A stretch of 64,000 nucleotides of DNA from Herbaspirillum sp. meg3 (GCF_002257565.1 NZ_CP022736.1:1116001-1180000), one strand, 5' to 3'; positions 8,672 to 16,920 are shown, counted from the stretch's first letter. The notes: generated from the letters alone by a model not told the origin. Numbers and translations: made by a program.

Positions 8672-10213
8672 ATGTCTGACAAAAATAACGTTTCCACAGG
8701 CAAGCGAGCGCGGTTCTTCATTGCTTTGATTGCGCTGGCTATTGTCGTTCTCGAAATCTGGGGAATCAGCTATAGCCGCAAGGTGCAGGTGGAAGAAAGC
8801 CGGGCGTCCATTTCCAACGTCACGCGCGCATTGGCGCAGCATGCCGAAGATACCTTGAAAGAAGCCGAAATCGTCATTGGCGACGTGTTGGAGCGGCTGG
8901 TGCGCGACGGCGCATCGCCTGAAGGCGCAGAGCGCACACATCAGGCTTTGCGTGCGCGGCTGTCGGCTTTGCCGCAAATCGATGGCTTGTATGTGCAGGA
9001 TCAGGACGGCAACCTGATTGTCACTTCTCAGGAAAAGCTGAACAAGGAATTGAACGGCCGTGACCGTACCTACTTTCTCTATCATCAGAATCATGCGGAT
9101 CTCGGTATCCACATCGACGTACCGATACAAAGCAGATCCACGGGGCATTGGGGATTTACGGTCAGTCGGCGTTACAACAAACCGGATGGCAGTTTTGGCG
9201 GCGTCGTGGTGGCGACGATCGACATGACGTATTTTGAAAATTTCTACAAGACCTTCGATATCGGTAGGGAAGGGGCGATCGTGCTGATCCGGTCGGACGG
9301 CATATTGTTGTATCGCCGTCCGATGCGAGACGAATTCGCCGGCAAGAACATGACCGGCACCGCCTTGTATCGCGCCTACCGTGAGAATGCGCTTACCGGT
9401 TCTGCGCTGATCAAATCGTCGCAAGACGGTGTCACGCGTATCAATGTCTATCGCAGTGTCGCCAGCTATCCGCTCTTCGTGTCCGTAGCCATGTCGGAAG
9501 ACGAAATATTGGCCGATTGGCGTCGTGAGTCGATTATGCATGGCGGGAGCATGGCGTTGTTGTTGATCGCGGTACTCTTCGCCGGAAACCGGTTGATTAC
9601 ACAACTCAATCAACGCTCCAAGACCGAAACCGATGCGTTGGATGCGCAGGCGAAAGCCGAGAGAGCGAACCAGTCGCTGGAACAACTCGCTTTGAAGGAT
9701 GACGTGACCGGTTTGCCCAATCGCCGTCAGTTCGACACGTTGTTGAAGAGCGAACTCAATCGTGCCAAGGAAGAGCAGGCGACGGTATCGCTCCTGATCG
9801 TCGATATTGATCGTTTCAACGTGTTCAGCCATCTGTACGGTCACTCCAGCAGCGACGACTGTCTGCGTGCTATCGCAGGAGCAATCAAGGCAAGCCTGAA
9901 GCAATCTGCTTATATCGCTGCGCGTTACGGTGAAGAGCAATTCAGTGTCATCCTGCCGAACTGCTCCCAAGCGGCTGCGGTCGCTTTTGCCGAGCAGCTG
10001 TGTGAGGCAGTGAGCGCACTTGCGATTCCACACTGGGAAAGCGACGAGGGCGTCGTGACCGTGAGCATTGGCGCCAGTTGCCTGGATTCGGTGGACGACA
10101 ATGATTTAAGTGCCGACCTGATCCGCTCGGCAGGCCACGCGTTGACCATGGCGCAGCAGCGCGGGCACAATCAGGTCGCCAGCTTTTCGTTGCCGAAAAT
10201 CGCAAAAAAATAA
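8672..10213 (+). CDS. Membrane sensor with periplasmic Cache-like domain and variant GGDEF domain
   Basis: A 513-residue protein: a TM helix at 14-32, an extracytoplasmic sensor at about 33-285 of double-Cache type (GLYVQDQDGNLIVTS, GREGAIVLIRSDGILLYRRP), a second TM at 288-306, a short linker and a GGDEF domain from 335. DVTGLPNRRQFD and DIDRFNVFSHLYGH are well preserved, but the catalytic loop reads RYGEEQF (GEEQF at 420-424) instead of RYGG[DE]EF. Cyclic-di-GMP synthesis is therefore doubtful, and the domain may act as a GTP-binding or regulatory module. No EAL domain follows and there is no I-site RxxD before the loop. The ribosome site is weak. It stands alone between opposite-strand genes. 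Confidence 0.85.
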   Translation: MSDKNNVSTGKRARFFIALIALAIVVLEIWGISYSRKVQVEESRASISNVTRALAQHAEDTLKEAEIVIGDVLERLVRDGASPEGAERTHQALRARLSALPQIDGLYVQDQDGNLIVTSQEKLNKELNGRDRTYFLYHQNHADLGIHIDVPIQSRSTGHWGFTVSRRYNKPDGSFGGVVVATIDMTYFENFYKTFDIGREGAIVLIRSDGILLYRRPMRDEFAGKNMTGTALYRAYRENALTGSALIKSSQDGVTRINVYRSVASYPLFVSVAMSEDEILADWRRESIMHGGSMALLLIAVLFAGNRLITQLNQRSKTETDALDAQAKAERANQSLEQLALKDDVTGLPNRRQFDTLLKSELNRAKEEQATVSLLIVDIDRFNVFSHLYGHSSSDDCLRAIAGAIKASLKQSAYIAARYGEEQFSVILPNCSQAAAVAFAEQLCEAVSALAIPHWESDEGVVTVSIGASCLDSVDDNDLSADLIRSAGHALTMAQQRGHNQVASFSLPKIAKK

Positions 10214-10362
10214 GCCGCATTTTTTCAGGCCGGCACTTTGCTCGCCGCATTTTTATTGAAGCATGCCGCTTGTTACATCAAGCGCTCATGTCCTCGCAGG
10301 CCGGGAATGACGCGAGCACGGGAATCTGCTCTGGATCAGGATGTGGACGTGGCTAAATTCAA

Positions 10363-10397
10363 ATAAAAAAACGCCGTCGATGATACCGACGGCGTTT
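10363..10397 (-). terminator. Intrinsic terminator of the ene-reductase gene
   Basis: On the minus strand AAACGCCGTCG pairs with CGACGGCGTTT over a 7-base loop and runs into a T-rich tract (the A run at 10365-10371 on the plus strand). It lies downstream of the stop of the minus-strand ene-reductase. Confidence 0.85.
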
Positions 10398-10410
10398 AAT
10401 TTTGTTACGA

Positions 10411-10437
10411 ACTCCGCACTAGGCTGCGGAGTTTTTT
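10411..10437 (+). terminator. Intrinsic terminator facing the GGDEF gene
   Basis: ACTCCGCA and TGCGGAGT form an 8-bp stem followed by six T on the plus strand. It can end transcripts from the GGDEF gene about 200 bp upstream and insulates the convergent ene-reductase. Confidence 0.75.
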
Positions 10438-10442
10438 GCTTC

Positions 10443-11531
10443 TTATGCAGGCAACGCAGGATAGTCGATATAGCCTTCCGCACCACCGCCGTACATGCCT
10501 TCTTCGCGCAGTGGGTTGAGCGGTTTGGATTCGCGCAAACGACGCACCAGATCCGGATTGGCGATGAACAGGCGGCCAAATGCCACTGCATCGGCCAGCT
10601 TGTCGCTCAATACAGATTGCGCTTCAGCACCGGTAAAGCCGTTGTTGACCAGGAAGGTTCCCGGGAAACGGCTGCGCAGTGCAGCGTAGTCGAACGTGAC
10701 TGCACCGGCTGGCTGGCGTGCGCCACCGGTCTCGCCTTCGACGACGTGCAGGTAAGCCAGACCCAATGGCGCGATCTGTTCCACTACGTAGTTGTAGAGC
10801 GCTTGCGGCTGGCTGTCGAGCTTGGTGTCATTGAAGGTCGTCATCGGGCTCAGACGAATACCGGTACGGCCGCCGCCGACTTCCTTGGCGACTGCTTGCA
10901 TGACTTCGATCAGCAGGCGTGCGCGATTCTGGATGCTGCCGCCATAAGGGCCACTGCGGTCATTGACGCTGTCGCGCAGGAACTGTTCCAATAAATAGGT
11001 GTTGGCGGCATGTACTTCAACGCCGTCAAAACCTGCATCGATCGCATTGCGCGCAGCCTTACGGTAGTCCTCCACCAGACCCGGCAGTTCGTCATCGCGC
11101 AGTGCACGCGGTGTCGACACGTCGCTATAGCCGTCGGCGGTGAAAGTCTTGGCGTTGGCCGCACGGTTGGTCGACGACACCGGTGCTGCACCATCGGGCA
11201 ACAGCGAGCTGTGCGAAATACGGCCGACATGCCACAACTGCAATACGATCTTGCCGCCTGCAGCGTGTACCGCATTGGTGACTTCACGCCAGGCGGCGAC
11301 CTGTTCTTCGGAATGGATGCCTGGTGTGCCGATATAGCCTTGAGCCATCGGGCTGATCTGGGTAGCTTCCGCGATGATCAGACCGGCGCTGGCACGTTGA
11401 CGGTAGTACTCAACGGTCATCGGTCCCGGCTTCAGACCTTCGATTGCACGGCTGCGAGTCAACGGCGCCATGACGATACGATTGGCGAGCGAGATATCGC
11501 CCATTTGTACTGGATCGAATAAAGATGTCAT
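10443..11531 (-). CDS. nemA: Old Yellow Enzyme family ene-reductase (N-ethylmaleimide reductase-like)
   Basis: A 362-residue FMN-dependent ene-reductase using NAD(P)H to reduce activated alkenes and electrophiles. Seen: N-terminal LFDPVQMGDISLANRIVMAPLTRSR, LQLWHVGRISH, the FDGVEVHAANTYLLEQFL substrate-site segment (His and Asn pair), YGGSIQNRARL, and the flavin-phosphate NNGFTGAEAQ and VAFGRLFIANPDLV segments. I start at the ATG of MTSLFDP because AAAAGGAG lies seven bases upstream; an in-frame TTG two codons earlier overlaps that spacing. The gene is single and has a TetR-type palindrome at its promoter, suggesting induction by electrophiles, although no nemR-like repressor gene is in the window. 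Confidence 0.92.
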   Translation of the reverse strand: MTSLFDPVQMGDISLANRIVMAPLTRSRAIEGLKPGPMTVEYYRQRASAGLIIAEATQISPMAQGYIGTPGIHSEEQVAAWREVTNAVHAAGGKIVLQLWHVGRISHSSLLPDGAAPVSSTNRAANAKTFTADGYSDVSTPRALRDDELPGLVEDYRKAARNAIDAGFDGVEVHAANTYLLEQFLRDSVNDRSGPYGGSIQNRARLLIEVMQAVAKEVGGGRTGIRLSPMTTFNDTKLDSQPQALYNYVVEQIAPLGLAYLHVVEGETGGARQPAGAVTFDYAALRSRFPGTFLVNNGFTGAEAQSVLSDKLADAVAFGRLFIANPDLVRRLRESKPLNPLREEGMYGGGAEGYIDYPALPA

Positions 11532-11555
11532 GAACAACTCCTTTTTTAAAATGAA

Positions 11556-11581
11556 AAAGACAGTGGCGTATCACTGTCTTT
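11556..11581 (-). promoter_or_regulatory. Terminator-like hairpin in the nemA 5' leader
   Basis: AAAGACAGTG and CACTGTCTTT are perfect 10-bp arms around a 6-base loop. On the minus strand the right arm is followed by more T (TTTTTC then ATTTT), then by the AAAAAAGGAG ribosome site and the nemA ATG. The position, between the promoter and the start codon, is suited to transcription attenuation. Confidence 0.55.
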
Positions 11582-11628
11582 AAAACGGAAACCTGGGAAT
11601 CTGGATCGCAGCGTCGCGATGGAGTTCC

Positions 11629-11661
11629 ATCATACCTTAAAATTAGACCGGTCGTCTAATT
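11629..11661 (-). promoter_or_regulatory. nemA promoter with overlapping TetR-type operator
   Basis: The arms AATTAGAC (11641-11648) and GTCTAATT (11654-11661) form a perfect inverted repeat with a 5-base centre CGGTC. On the minus strand TAGACG within it can serve as -35, 18 bases from TATGAT (plus-strand 11629-11634). Operators of this size and geometry that overlap a -35 are typical of TetR-family repressors such as NemR. Binding protein identity is inference. Confidence 0.65.
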
Positions 11662-11794
11662 GTTGGTTTTTACTTTAAAGCAATGAAAAATATGGCGGTG
11701 GATTCGGTGTTTTCAACCCTGCTCAAGGCAACGGGTTGAAAGAAGGCGACGGAGGCGTGAACCGGGGATATAGGGGAGACAGCGCCGGCAGTGC

Positions 11795-11822
11795 AACCGG
11801 ACAGACTGCAGGCTGTCCGGTT
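11795..11822 (-). terminator. Hairpin after ribE, probable terminator
   Basis: AACCGGACAG and CTGTCCGGTT form a perfect 10-bp stem with an 8-base loop, 12 bp past the ribE stop. A long T run is missing, so it may be a weak or Rho-assisted terminator or a 3'-end stabiliser. Confidence 0.55.
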
Positions 11823-11833
11823 TCGATGTGGAT

Positions 11834-12448
11834 TTATTTGGCGGCGGACAGCATACGCTCGACATAACGCGCAATCAGATCAATTTCCAGATTGACCTTG
11901 CTGTCGACCTTCAGGTGCTTGAGCGTGGTGACCTGAATCGTGTGCGGGATCAGGTTGATCGAGAAGCGGCAGCCGCCGGCGACGTCTTCCACGCGGTTGA
12001 CGGTGAGCGAGACGCCATTGACGACGATGGAGCCTTTGTAGGCGAGATACTTGCCGAGTGCCGCAGGGGCTTCGACGATCAGTTCCCAGGATTCGCCGAC
12101 CGGTTCAAACTTGCGCACCACGCCGAGGCCGTCGACGTGGCCGGAGACCAGATGGCCGCCGAGGCGTTCTGCCAGGGTCAGGGCTTTTTCCAGATTGACT
12201 TCACCCGGCGCATCAAGACCGGCGGTGAGGTTAAGGCTCTCGCGCGAGACATCAACGGTGAAGCCTTTTGGCGTCTTTTCGACGACGGTCATGCAGGCGC
12301 CATTGAGGGCAATCGAATCACCCAGCGCGACGTCGTCCATCGGCAGTGCGCCGGCATCGATGTCAAGGCGCACGCCGGCGTCGGCGGTGTTGCCCAGGGG
12401 GTGAACGGAAGTGATTTTGCCGACAGCGGCAACGATGCCTGTAAACAT
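11834..12448 (-). CDS. ribE: Riboflavin synthase alpha chain
   Basis: A 204-residue protein made of two lumazine-binding repeats; it dismutates two 6,7-dimethyl-8-ribityllumazine into riboflavin plus the pyrimidine. The diagnostic N-terminus MFTGIV opens the protein, which fixes the start at this ATG rather than the TTG four codons earlier. GHLVSGHVDG near residue 100 and YLAYKGSIVVNGVSLTVN in the second repeat are family motifs. It follows ribD by 17 bp on the same strand, the classical rib gene pair. I see no FMN riboswitch upstream of the pair. Confidence 0.96.
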   Translation of the reverse strand: MFTGIVAAVGKITSVHPLGNTADAGVRLDIDAGALPMDDVALGDSIALNGACMTVVEKTPKGFTVDVSRESLNLTAGLDAPGEVNLEKALTLAERLGGHLVSGHVDGLGVVRKFEPVGESWELIVEAPAALGKYLAYKGSIVVNGVSLTVNRVEDVAGGCRFSINLIPHTIQVTTLKHLKVDSKVNLEIDLIARYVERMLSAAK

Positions 12449-12465
12449 AATGAAGCCCAAATAAA

Positions 12466-13584
12466 TTAACGGAACCGTGCAAGGATACGCAAATCTTCGC
12501 CGATTTGCTTGACCTCGTGGAAGCGCAGAGAGATCTTGCCGGACAGATCGTCCAGCGCCGGCAGGTCGAACATGCTGCGGCCGTCGCCGAGCAGGTTGGG
12601 CGCGAGATACAGCAACAGCTCGTCGACGCAGCCTTCGCGAATCAGCGAAGCGTTCAGCTTGGAGCCGGCTTCGATGTGGACTTCGTTGAGCTGGCGTTTG
12701 CCCAGTTCGGCAATCACGCGCGGCAGGTCAACCTTGTTGGCGGGATTGGGCAGGACGATGATTTCAGCGCCCTGATCTTCCAATGCGGCAATTTTTTCGC
12801 GATCTTCGCTGGCAGTGAACACCCAGGTGCCGCCGCCGGTCAGGATATTGGCGGATGGTGAGAGTGTCAGCTTGCTGTCGATGACAATACGGCGCGGCTG
12901 GCGCGGGGTGTTGACGGCGCGTACGCTCAACTGCGGATTGTCGTCCTTGACGGTGCCGATGCCGGTGACGATGGCGCAGGCGCGCGCACGCCAGAAATGA
13001 CCGTCGTCGCGTGCCGCCTGGCCGGTGATCCACTGGCTCTTGCCGTTATGCAGCGCGGTCTTGCCGTCGAGGCTGGCGGCCGATTTCATACGTATCCACG
13101 GCGTGCCCTGCTGCATGCGCTTGAAGAAACCGATGTTCATTTCATGGGCAGCATCCTGCATCAGGCCGGAAACGACGGCGATGCCGGCGGTTTGCAATTT
13201 TTCCAAACCTTTTCCGGCGACCAGTGGATTGGGATCGGTCATGGCCGAAACAACCCGGCCGAGTCCGGCGTTGACCAGCGCATCGGCGCACGGTGGTGTG
13301 CGGCCAAAATGGCTGCAGGGTTCGAGCGTGACATAGGCGGTTGCGCCGCGCACCTCGTTGCCGCGTTCCTGTGCGTCTTTCATCGCCTGGATTTCAGCGT
13401 GGTTGCCGCCGGGCGGCTGGGTGAAACCGGCGCCGATGATGCGGCGGTTCTTGACGATCACACAGCCGACGCGGGGATTGGGTGTGGTGGTGAACATGCC
13501 GAGCGCGGCTTGCTCCAGCGCCAGCGCCATGGCTTGCTGATCGCTATCGATATCGATGGAATAGAGAGACTGATCGGTGGACAC
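12466..13584 (-). CDS. ribD: Bifunctional riboflavin deaminase/reductase
   Basis: A 372-residue protein. The N-terminal deaminase (residues about 14-150) has the zinc site His62-Ala-Glu64, Cys90 and Cys99 (PCSHFGRTPPCA), which deaminates the diaminopyrimidine intermediate. The C-terminal RibD_C reductase (about 160-370) begins WIRMKSAASLDGKTAL and reduces the ribosyl group with NADPH. Length and order match full RibD. The gene is 36 bp downstream of a minor pilin gene and 17 bp before ribE, so part of its transcription may come from the pilin operon. Confidence 0.96.
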   Translation of the reverse strand: MSTDQSLYSIDIDSDQQAMALALEQAALGMFTTTPNPRVGCVIVKNRRIIGAGFTQPPGGNHAEIQAMKDAQERGNEVRGATAYVTLEPCSHFGRTPPCADALVNAGLGRVVSAMTDPNPLVAGKGLEKLQTAGIAVVSGLMQDAAHEMNIGFFKRMQQGTPWIRMKSAASLDGKTALHNGKSQWITGQAARDDGHFWRARACAIVTGIGTVKDDNPQLSVRAVNTPRQPRRIVIDSKLTLSPSANILTGGGTWVFTASEDREKIAALEDQGAEIIVLPNPANKVDLPRVIAELGKRQLNEVHIEAGSKLNASLIREGCVDELLLYLAPNLLGDGRSMFDLPALDDLSGKISLRFHEVKQIGEDLRILARFR

Positions 13585-13620
13585 GTTGGTTGTAGGCGTT
13601 GTCTATGTTGATGGTAATGG

Positions 13621-14223
13621 CTAATGGTTGTCCGGCGCGTTGTTACTACTGCTGGCACCCCTGAATCGGCAACTGGCGTCGTCTGCCGGGTTGCACAAGC
13701 GGGCGCGGCCGGCGAGGGTGACACGCACGACTCTTTCTTTGCCGTTGAGCGAAAATTGCCAGGATCCCCACTGCGACGTCAGCACGCTCAGATTGCTGCG
13801 CGGTCTGCCGTTGCCATTGTAAGCGATGTAGGGATAAGACTTGTCGCTCAGGGTGGTGGCGACTTGCAAGCCGGGAATACGGTCGTCGTAGCTGTAAATG
13901 AGTTCGTCGCCAGCATCGAACTGCGGGCGGCCATCGCCGTTTTTATTGAGAAATACCACCCAGCCGTTTTCCCAGCGCAGGCCGTCGCGCGGGGCAAGGT
14001 CGACACGTGCGCCGCGCTGAATGGCTTCACTGCGCGCCAGATTCAACGCAAACAGGAACTGACTTGATGCCGTGATGACCTGCTGGGTTTGCAGATACGC
14101 CCGAAAGCTTGGCACGCCGGCAGCCAGCAGGATGCCGATGATGCACAGCACGATCAGCAGTTCGGGCAGGGTGAAGCCGGCAGGATGTGCATGGCGACGG
14201 TGAAGGGAGCCATGTGCCTGCAT
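13621..14223 (-). CDS. fimT: GspH/FimT-type minor pseudopilin
   Basis: A 200-residue type IV pilin-like protein. After a short basic leader the prepilin site G-FTLPELLIVLCIIGILLAAGVPSF is cut after Gly, with Glu at +5. The C-terminal domain is of the GspH/FimT type (ARSEAIQRGARVDL, GWVVFLNKNGDG, NGNGRPRS). I start at the ATG just after GGAGC; longer upstream open frame is in the wrong context, overlapping the pilE gene. It is the last gene of a five-gene minor pilin cluster and lies 36 bp before ribD. It probably helps initiate or cap type IV pili. Confidence 0.85.
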   Translation of the reverse strand: MQAHGSLHRRHAHPAGFTLPELLIVLCIIGILLAAGVPSFRAYLQTQQVITASSQFLFALNLARSEAIQRGARVDLAPRDGLRWENGWVVFLNKNGDGRPQFDAGDELIYSYDDRIPGLQVATTLSDKSYPYIAYNGNGRPRSNLSVLTSQWGSWQFSLNGKERVVRVTLAGRARLCNPADDASCRFRGASSSNNAPDNH

Positions 14224-14237
14224 GTTGCATTGCTCCT

Positions 14238-14702
14238 TCACCAGCACGCTGCCGGCGCCGCTGCGGCCGGCATGCCCGCAGCGGTTCTTTCGCCGAGACT
14301 GTTGAAGGTCAGCGTACCGCACACTTCGTCCTTGAAGTGCGTATCGACTTGCGGCCCGCCGGGTGTTGCGGACAACACGACACAGTGCTGGATGGCTTGG
14401 CCGGGACAGGCTGCTGCGCTGATCTGATAAGCGCTGCCTGCCGGCGTGCTGCCTGAATACCAGAGGAAGGAATTGGCGTTGGCGGCGGTGTAGGCCGCGT
14501 AGCTGTTGTAGTGAGAAAAATGGCGTTCCTGTTCCTGCATGGCTTGCATGAGCGCCGCGCGCGCTTCGACGCGCTTTCCTTTGGTGATGACGCCGAGATA
14601 GGTCGGGTAAGCGACCAGCGAGAGCAGGCCGATGATGCTGACGACGCACATCAGTTCGATCAGGGTAAAGCCGCGAGAGGGGATGGTCATGATTGGGGGC
14701 AT
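14238..14702 (-). CDS. pilE: PilE-type minor pilin
   Basis: A 154-residue type IV pilin-like protein with prepilin site RG-FTLIELMCVVSIIGLLSLVAYPTY, followed by KRVEARAALMQAMQEQERHFSHYNSYA, typical of PilE/PilA2 minor pilins. Two pairs of cysteines in the C-terminal part probably form disulfides. The exact start is uncertain: an ATG four codons later is also possible, and neither has a strong ribosome site. It directly follows pilX with 21 bp between, where many minor pilin operons carry the large pilY1 adhesin; none is here. Confidence 0.85.
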   Translation of the reverse strand: MPPIMTIPSRGFTLIELMCVVSIIGLLSLVAYPTYLGVITKGKRVEARAALMQAMQEQERHFSHYNSYAAYTAANANSFLWYSGSTPAGSAYQISAAACPGQAIQHCVVLSATPGGPQVDTHFKDEVCGTLTFNSLGERTAAGMPAAAAPAACW

Positions 14703-14723
14703 AGGGGCCTATAGAATGAAACC

Positions 14724-15365
14724 TCAGATTTCCTGCCAGTTGCCGATTTCCCGCCAGCTGATCCTCACCGGGGATTTGCCGGGGGAGTCGGGAGCGGCAT
14801 GGATGGCATGAATGGCATAGACGGATTGCAGAATCACTTGCGTGCTTTCTCTGCTGCCGAAACCGATGGCTGTGATGCGCAAGCGCTGCAAAGCGGATAT
14901 AGATGCACTTGGTTTACCAACTTCGATAAGTTCAATCAGATAACGCGGTGGACGCGATGCAAGAGAAGCTGCGCCGTACGGAAAATGCTGCCCCGAATAC
15001 CGGCCATATTCGACCCATGGCGTTGGCGCAAGCATGTTGAATGTCGTCCACAACGGCGTCTTGCCGGCATGGCATAGTCCAGCGAACGGGCCGCTCTCAT
15101 TGCAGCGCCCGGGCAACGCAGGAAAGGCACCCATTTGCCCGCGACCATTGGCCGAATTGTCCGGCCCGGCAGACAGATCCAGCTCCGCGTCGCGCAGGGC
15201 CGCCTCGGCCGCTTCGAAGGCGATTTGCCGGTCGCGGTCGCTGCGCGAGGATTTTTCGTTCATCAGCGACATGCGTGCTGCCGTCACGCCCAGCAACATG
15301 ACAACGATCAGCATGATCAGGGCAATCAGCAGGGATGCGCCGGATTGGCGATGGCGTGTCATCAT
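14724..15365 (-). CDS. pilX: PilX-type pilus assembly protein
   Basis: A 213-residue protein with an N-terminal SGASLLIALIMLIVVMLLGVTAARMSLMNEK segment, which is the PilX N-terminal signature (prepilin-like helix without the FTLxE form), followed by RQIAFEAAEAALRDAE as in PilX/PilX_N proteins. The remainder is a variable globular domain. Its start overlaps the pilW stop as ATGA, so translation is coupled. It should act in the inner-membrane minor pilin complex that primes type IV pilus assembly. Confidence 0.85.
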   Translation of the reverse strand: MMTRHRQSGASLLIALIMLIVVMLLGVTAARMSLMNEKSSRSDRDRQIAFEAAEAALRDAELDLSAGPDNSANGRGQMGAFPALPGRCNESGPFAGLCHAGKTPLWTTFNMLAPTPWVEYGRYSGQHFPYGAASLASRPPRYLIELIEVGKPSASISALQRLRITAIGFGSRESTQVILQSVYAIHAIHAAPDSPGKSPVRISWREIGNWQEI

Positions 15366-16279
15366 GGCGGCATGTTGCGTAAGCGTATCGTGGTCTGAAA
15401 CAGTTTGCGTATCCGGTGCGGCTGTTTGAGTTCCGTGATCGTGACGCCAGGGTCGAGGCTATTGCGATAAGCCGGGCCAAAGAGCTCATATACGCTTTCT
15501 GGCGCATCGTTGCCGCCGTTTTGTTCGCCGCGTACCAGCATGGCAATGCGTACGGCAATCACTTGACGCCACTGTTGATCCGTCATTTGTGAAGCATTGC
15601 GATATTGCGTCATAGGGCCGTCATTGTGGTCGCCGACACCATACAGAACCTGAAAAGCTTCGATACCGCGCGCGATAGCAGTCGCATCCCAGTTGCCATC
15701 TTTTTTAGTGAGATGCTTGCAGCGTAGTTCCGGTTCACCGTGACTATCGGCAGCGACAAAAAAAATGCTCCAGCCGCGCTCATTGTTCGCTTTGACAGGC
15801 GTCTCGATCATCGCTGCATTGGCAGGCGCTGCCACGGCGAAACCAGCGCAATTCAGGATACTGCCATCCGCCTTATGGCCGGCTCCGGAACCGAAATAGC
15901 GGATCGCAAGCACATCGCTGTTGTAGTTCGTCGTGTTCTCTATTGGTACAGTAAGAGCGATTGTCTGGTCGTCAAGTCTGGCGTTATCTAGTCCGGAAAC
16001 ACCAGGTTGAAGCAATGTTGTGTCCAGCGAAGGGAAATCTGTAAATGCCGGATGATCGTAAGGGACAAAGTTCGCCTGCCGGATCGCGCGGCTCAAGACG
16101 TCGATGGCGTAACGTCCGTTGTCTTGCACCAGTGCACCGTCGCTGACGGCGACGTAGCTGGATTTTGCTGCGTTGAGCAAAGCCAGCGACGCGAGAGCAA
16201 CCCCCATGCCAAGCGCCATGGCAATCATGAGTTCGATCAGGCTTAGGCCCGCTTGGCGACGTGGGTGGCGAGGCAGCAT
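15362..16279 (-). CDS. pilW: PilW-type minor pilin
   Basis: A 305-residue minor pilin with prepilin region QAGLSLIELMIAMALGMGVALASLALLNAAKSSY and the PilW motif LVQDNGRYAIDVLSRAIRQANF directly after. The C-terminal part has VIAVRIAMLVRGEQ and a PAYRNSLDPG segment, also PilW-like. Its ATG directly adjoins the pilV stop (TAAATG), and its stop overlaps pilX. It forms part of the tip-priming minor pilin complex. Confidence 0.87.
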   Translation of the reverse strand: MLPRHPRRQAGLSLIELMIAMALGMGVALASLALLNAAKSSYVAVSDGALVQDNGRYAIDVLSRAIRQANFVPYDHPAFTDFPSLDTTLLQPGVSGLDNARLDDQTIALTVPIENTTNYNSDVLAIRYFGSGAGHKADGSILNCAGFAVAAPANAAMIETPVKANNERGWSIFFVAADSHGEPELRCKHLTKKDGNWDATAIARGIEAFQVLYGVGDHNDGPMTQYRNASQMTDQQWRQVIAVRIAMLVRGEQNGGNDAPESVYELFGPAYRNSLDPGVTITELKQPHRIRKLFQTTIRLRNMPP

Positions 16280-16855
16280 TTAAATGGCGACGGCAATAGC
16301 AATGCGCGGAGAGGCTTCTCTCGTGCTAGATGCGGCGCTGGCAGAGCCGGCTTCTCTTGCCGACCAGCCGATTTTGATGACAATCGCAGCATTTGCTGCG
16401 TGATCACAGGACCATTGCAGTTTGTTCGTGGTTGCCGGATTACTGTCGCGGCAAACGACGGCTCTTGCCTGCGGCAGTGCTTGCCGCAATTGTTGTTGCC
16501 ATCCCTGTATTTCTGCTGTCGCCATGGCGGCGCCATCGCAGACGTGCTGTATGCAGGCGAGGGAGGATGGCGTCGTGGAATTGTCTATCGCGTCAGCCTG
16601 ATAAGAAAACAGATACGGGCTGGCGGGCAATCGTGCCGACGCAGAATCGGTGCGCATGAGTTCAGCCAAGGTGACAGCCAGTTGTGTTGCTGTAGTTTGA
16701 AATCCGCTTTGCTGCGTCATGCGCAAGGCGCGTAATTGCATCGCGGCGACGCCGCTTGCACCTAGCGCTAGAAGGGTGATAGCAACTAATACTTCGATGA
16801 GGGTAAAACCGTTTTCCTGCGATTTTTTGCCGGGCTTGCTCACATGGATGCACAT
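16280..16855 (-). CDS. pilV: PilV-type minor pilin
   Basis: About 191 residues with prepilin site NG-FTLIEVLVAITLLALGASGVAAMQLRALR, the PilV signature, and a later cysteine pair (CIQHVC). It is the first gene of the pilV-pilW-pilX-pilE-fimT cluster. The start is uncertain: I take the ATG giving MCIHVSKPGKK; an in-frame TTG eight codons upstream and a GTG four codons downstream are alternatives and none has a clear ribosome site. Confidence 0.82.
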   Translation of the reverse strand: MCIHVSKPGKKSQENGFTLIEVLVAITLLALGASGVAAMQLRALRMTQQSGFQTTATQLAVTLAELMRTDSASARLPASPYLFSYQADAIDNSTTPSSLACIQHVCDGAAMATAEIQGWQQQLRQALPQARAVVCRDSNPATTNKLQWSCDHAANAAIVIKIGWSAREAGSASAASSTREASPRIAIAVAI

Positions 16856-16920
16856 GGCGTGGTCACGTAAAAAAGCCAAGATTGTGAAGGAGTTTTGACG
16901 GCAAACAAGCTGAAACCGCG

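Larger units (their letters stand above)
11532..11833. other. Intergenic: nemA promoter/leader and riboflavin operon end
   Basis: These 302 bases hold the ene-reductase leader with a terminator-like hairpin (11556-11581), a -10-like TATGAT on the minus strand (11629-11634), a 21-base inverted repeat (11641-11661), an 8-bp inverted repeat TTCAACCC/GGGTTGAA (11712-11740), and a hairpin after ribE (11795-11822). I see no gene here. Confidence 0.7.

Noticed and set aside
12449..12465. FMN riboswitch for the riboflavin genes
   Set aside because: The gap before ribE is only 17 bp and the gap before ribD is 36 bp, too short for an RFN element, and none is seen further upstream within the pilin genes.
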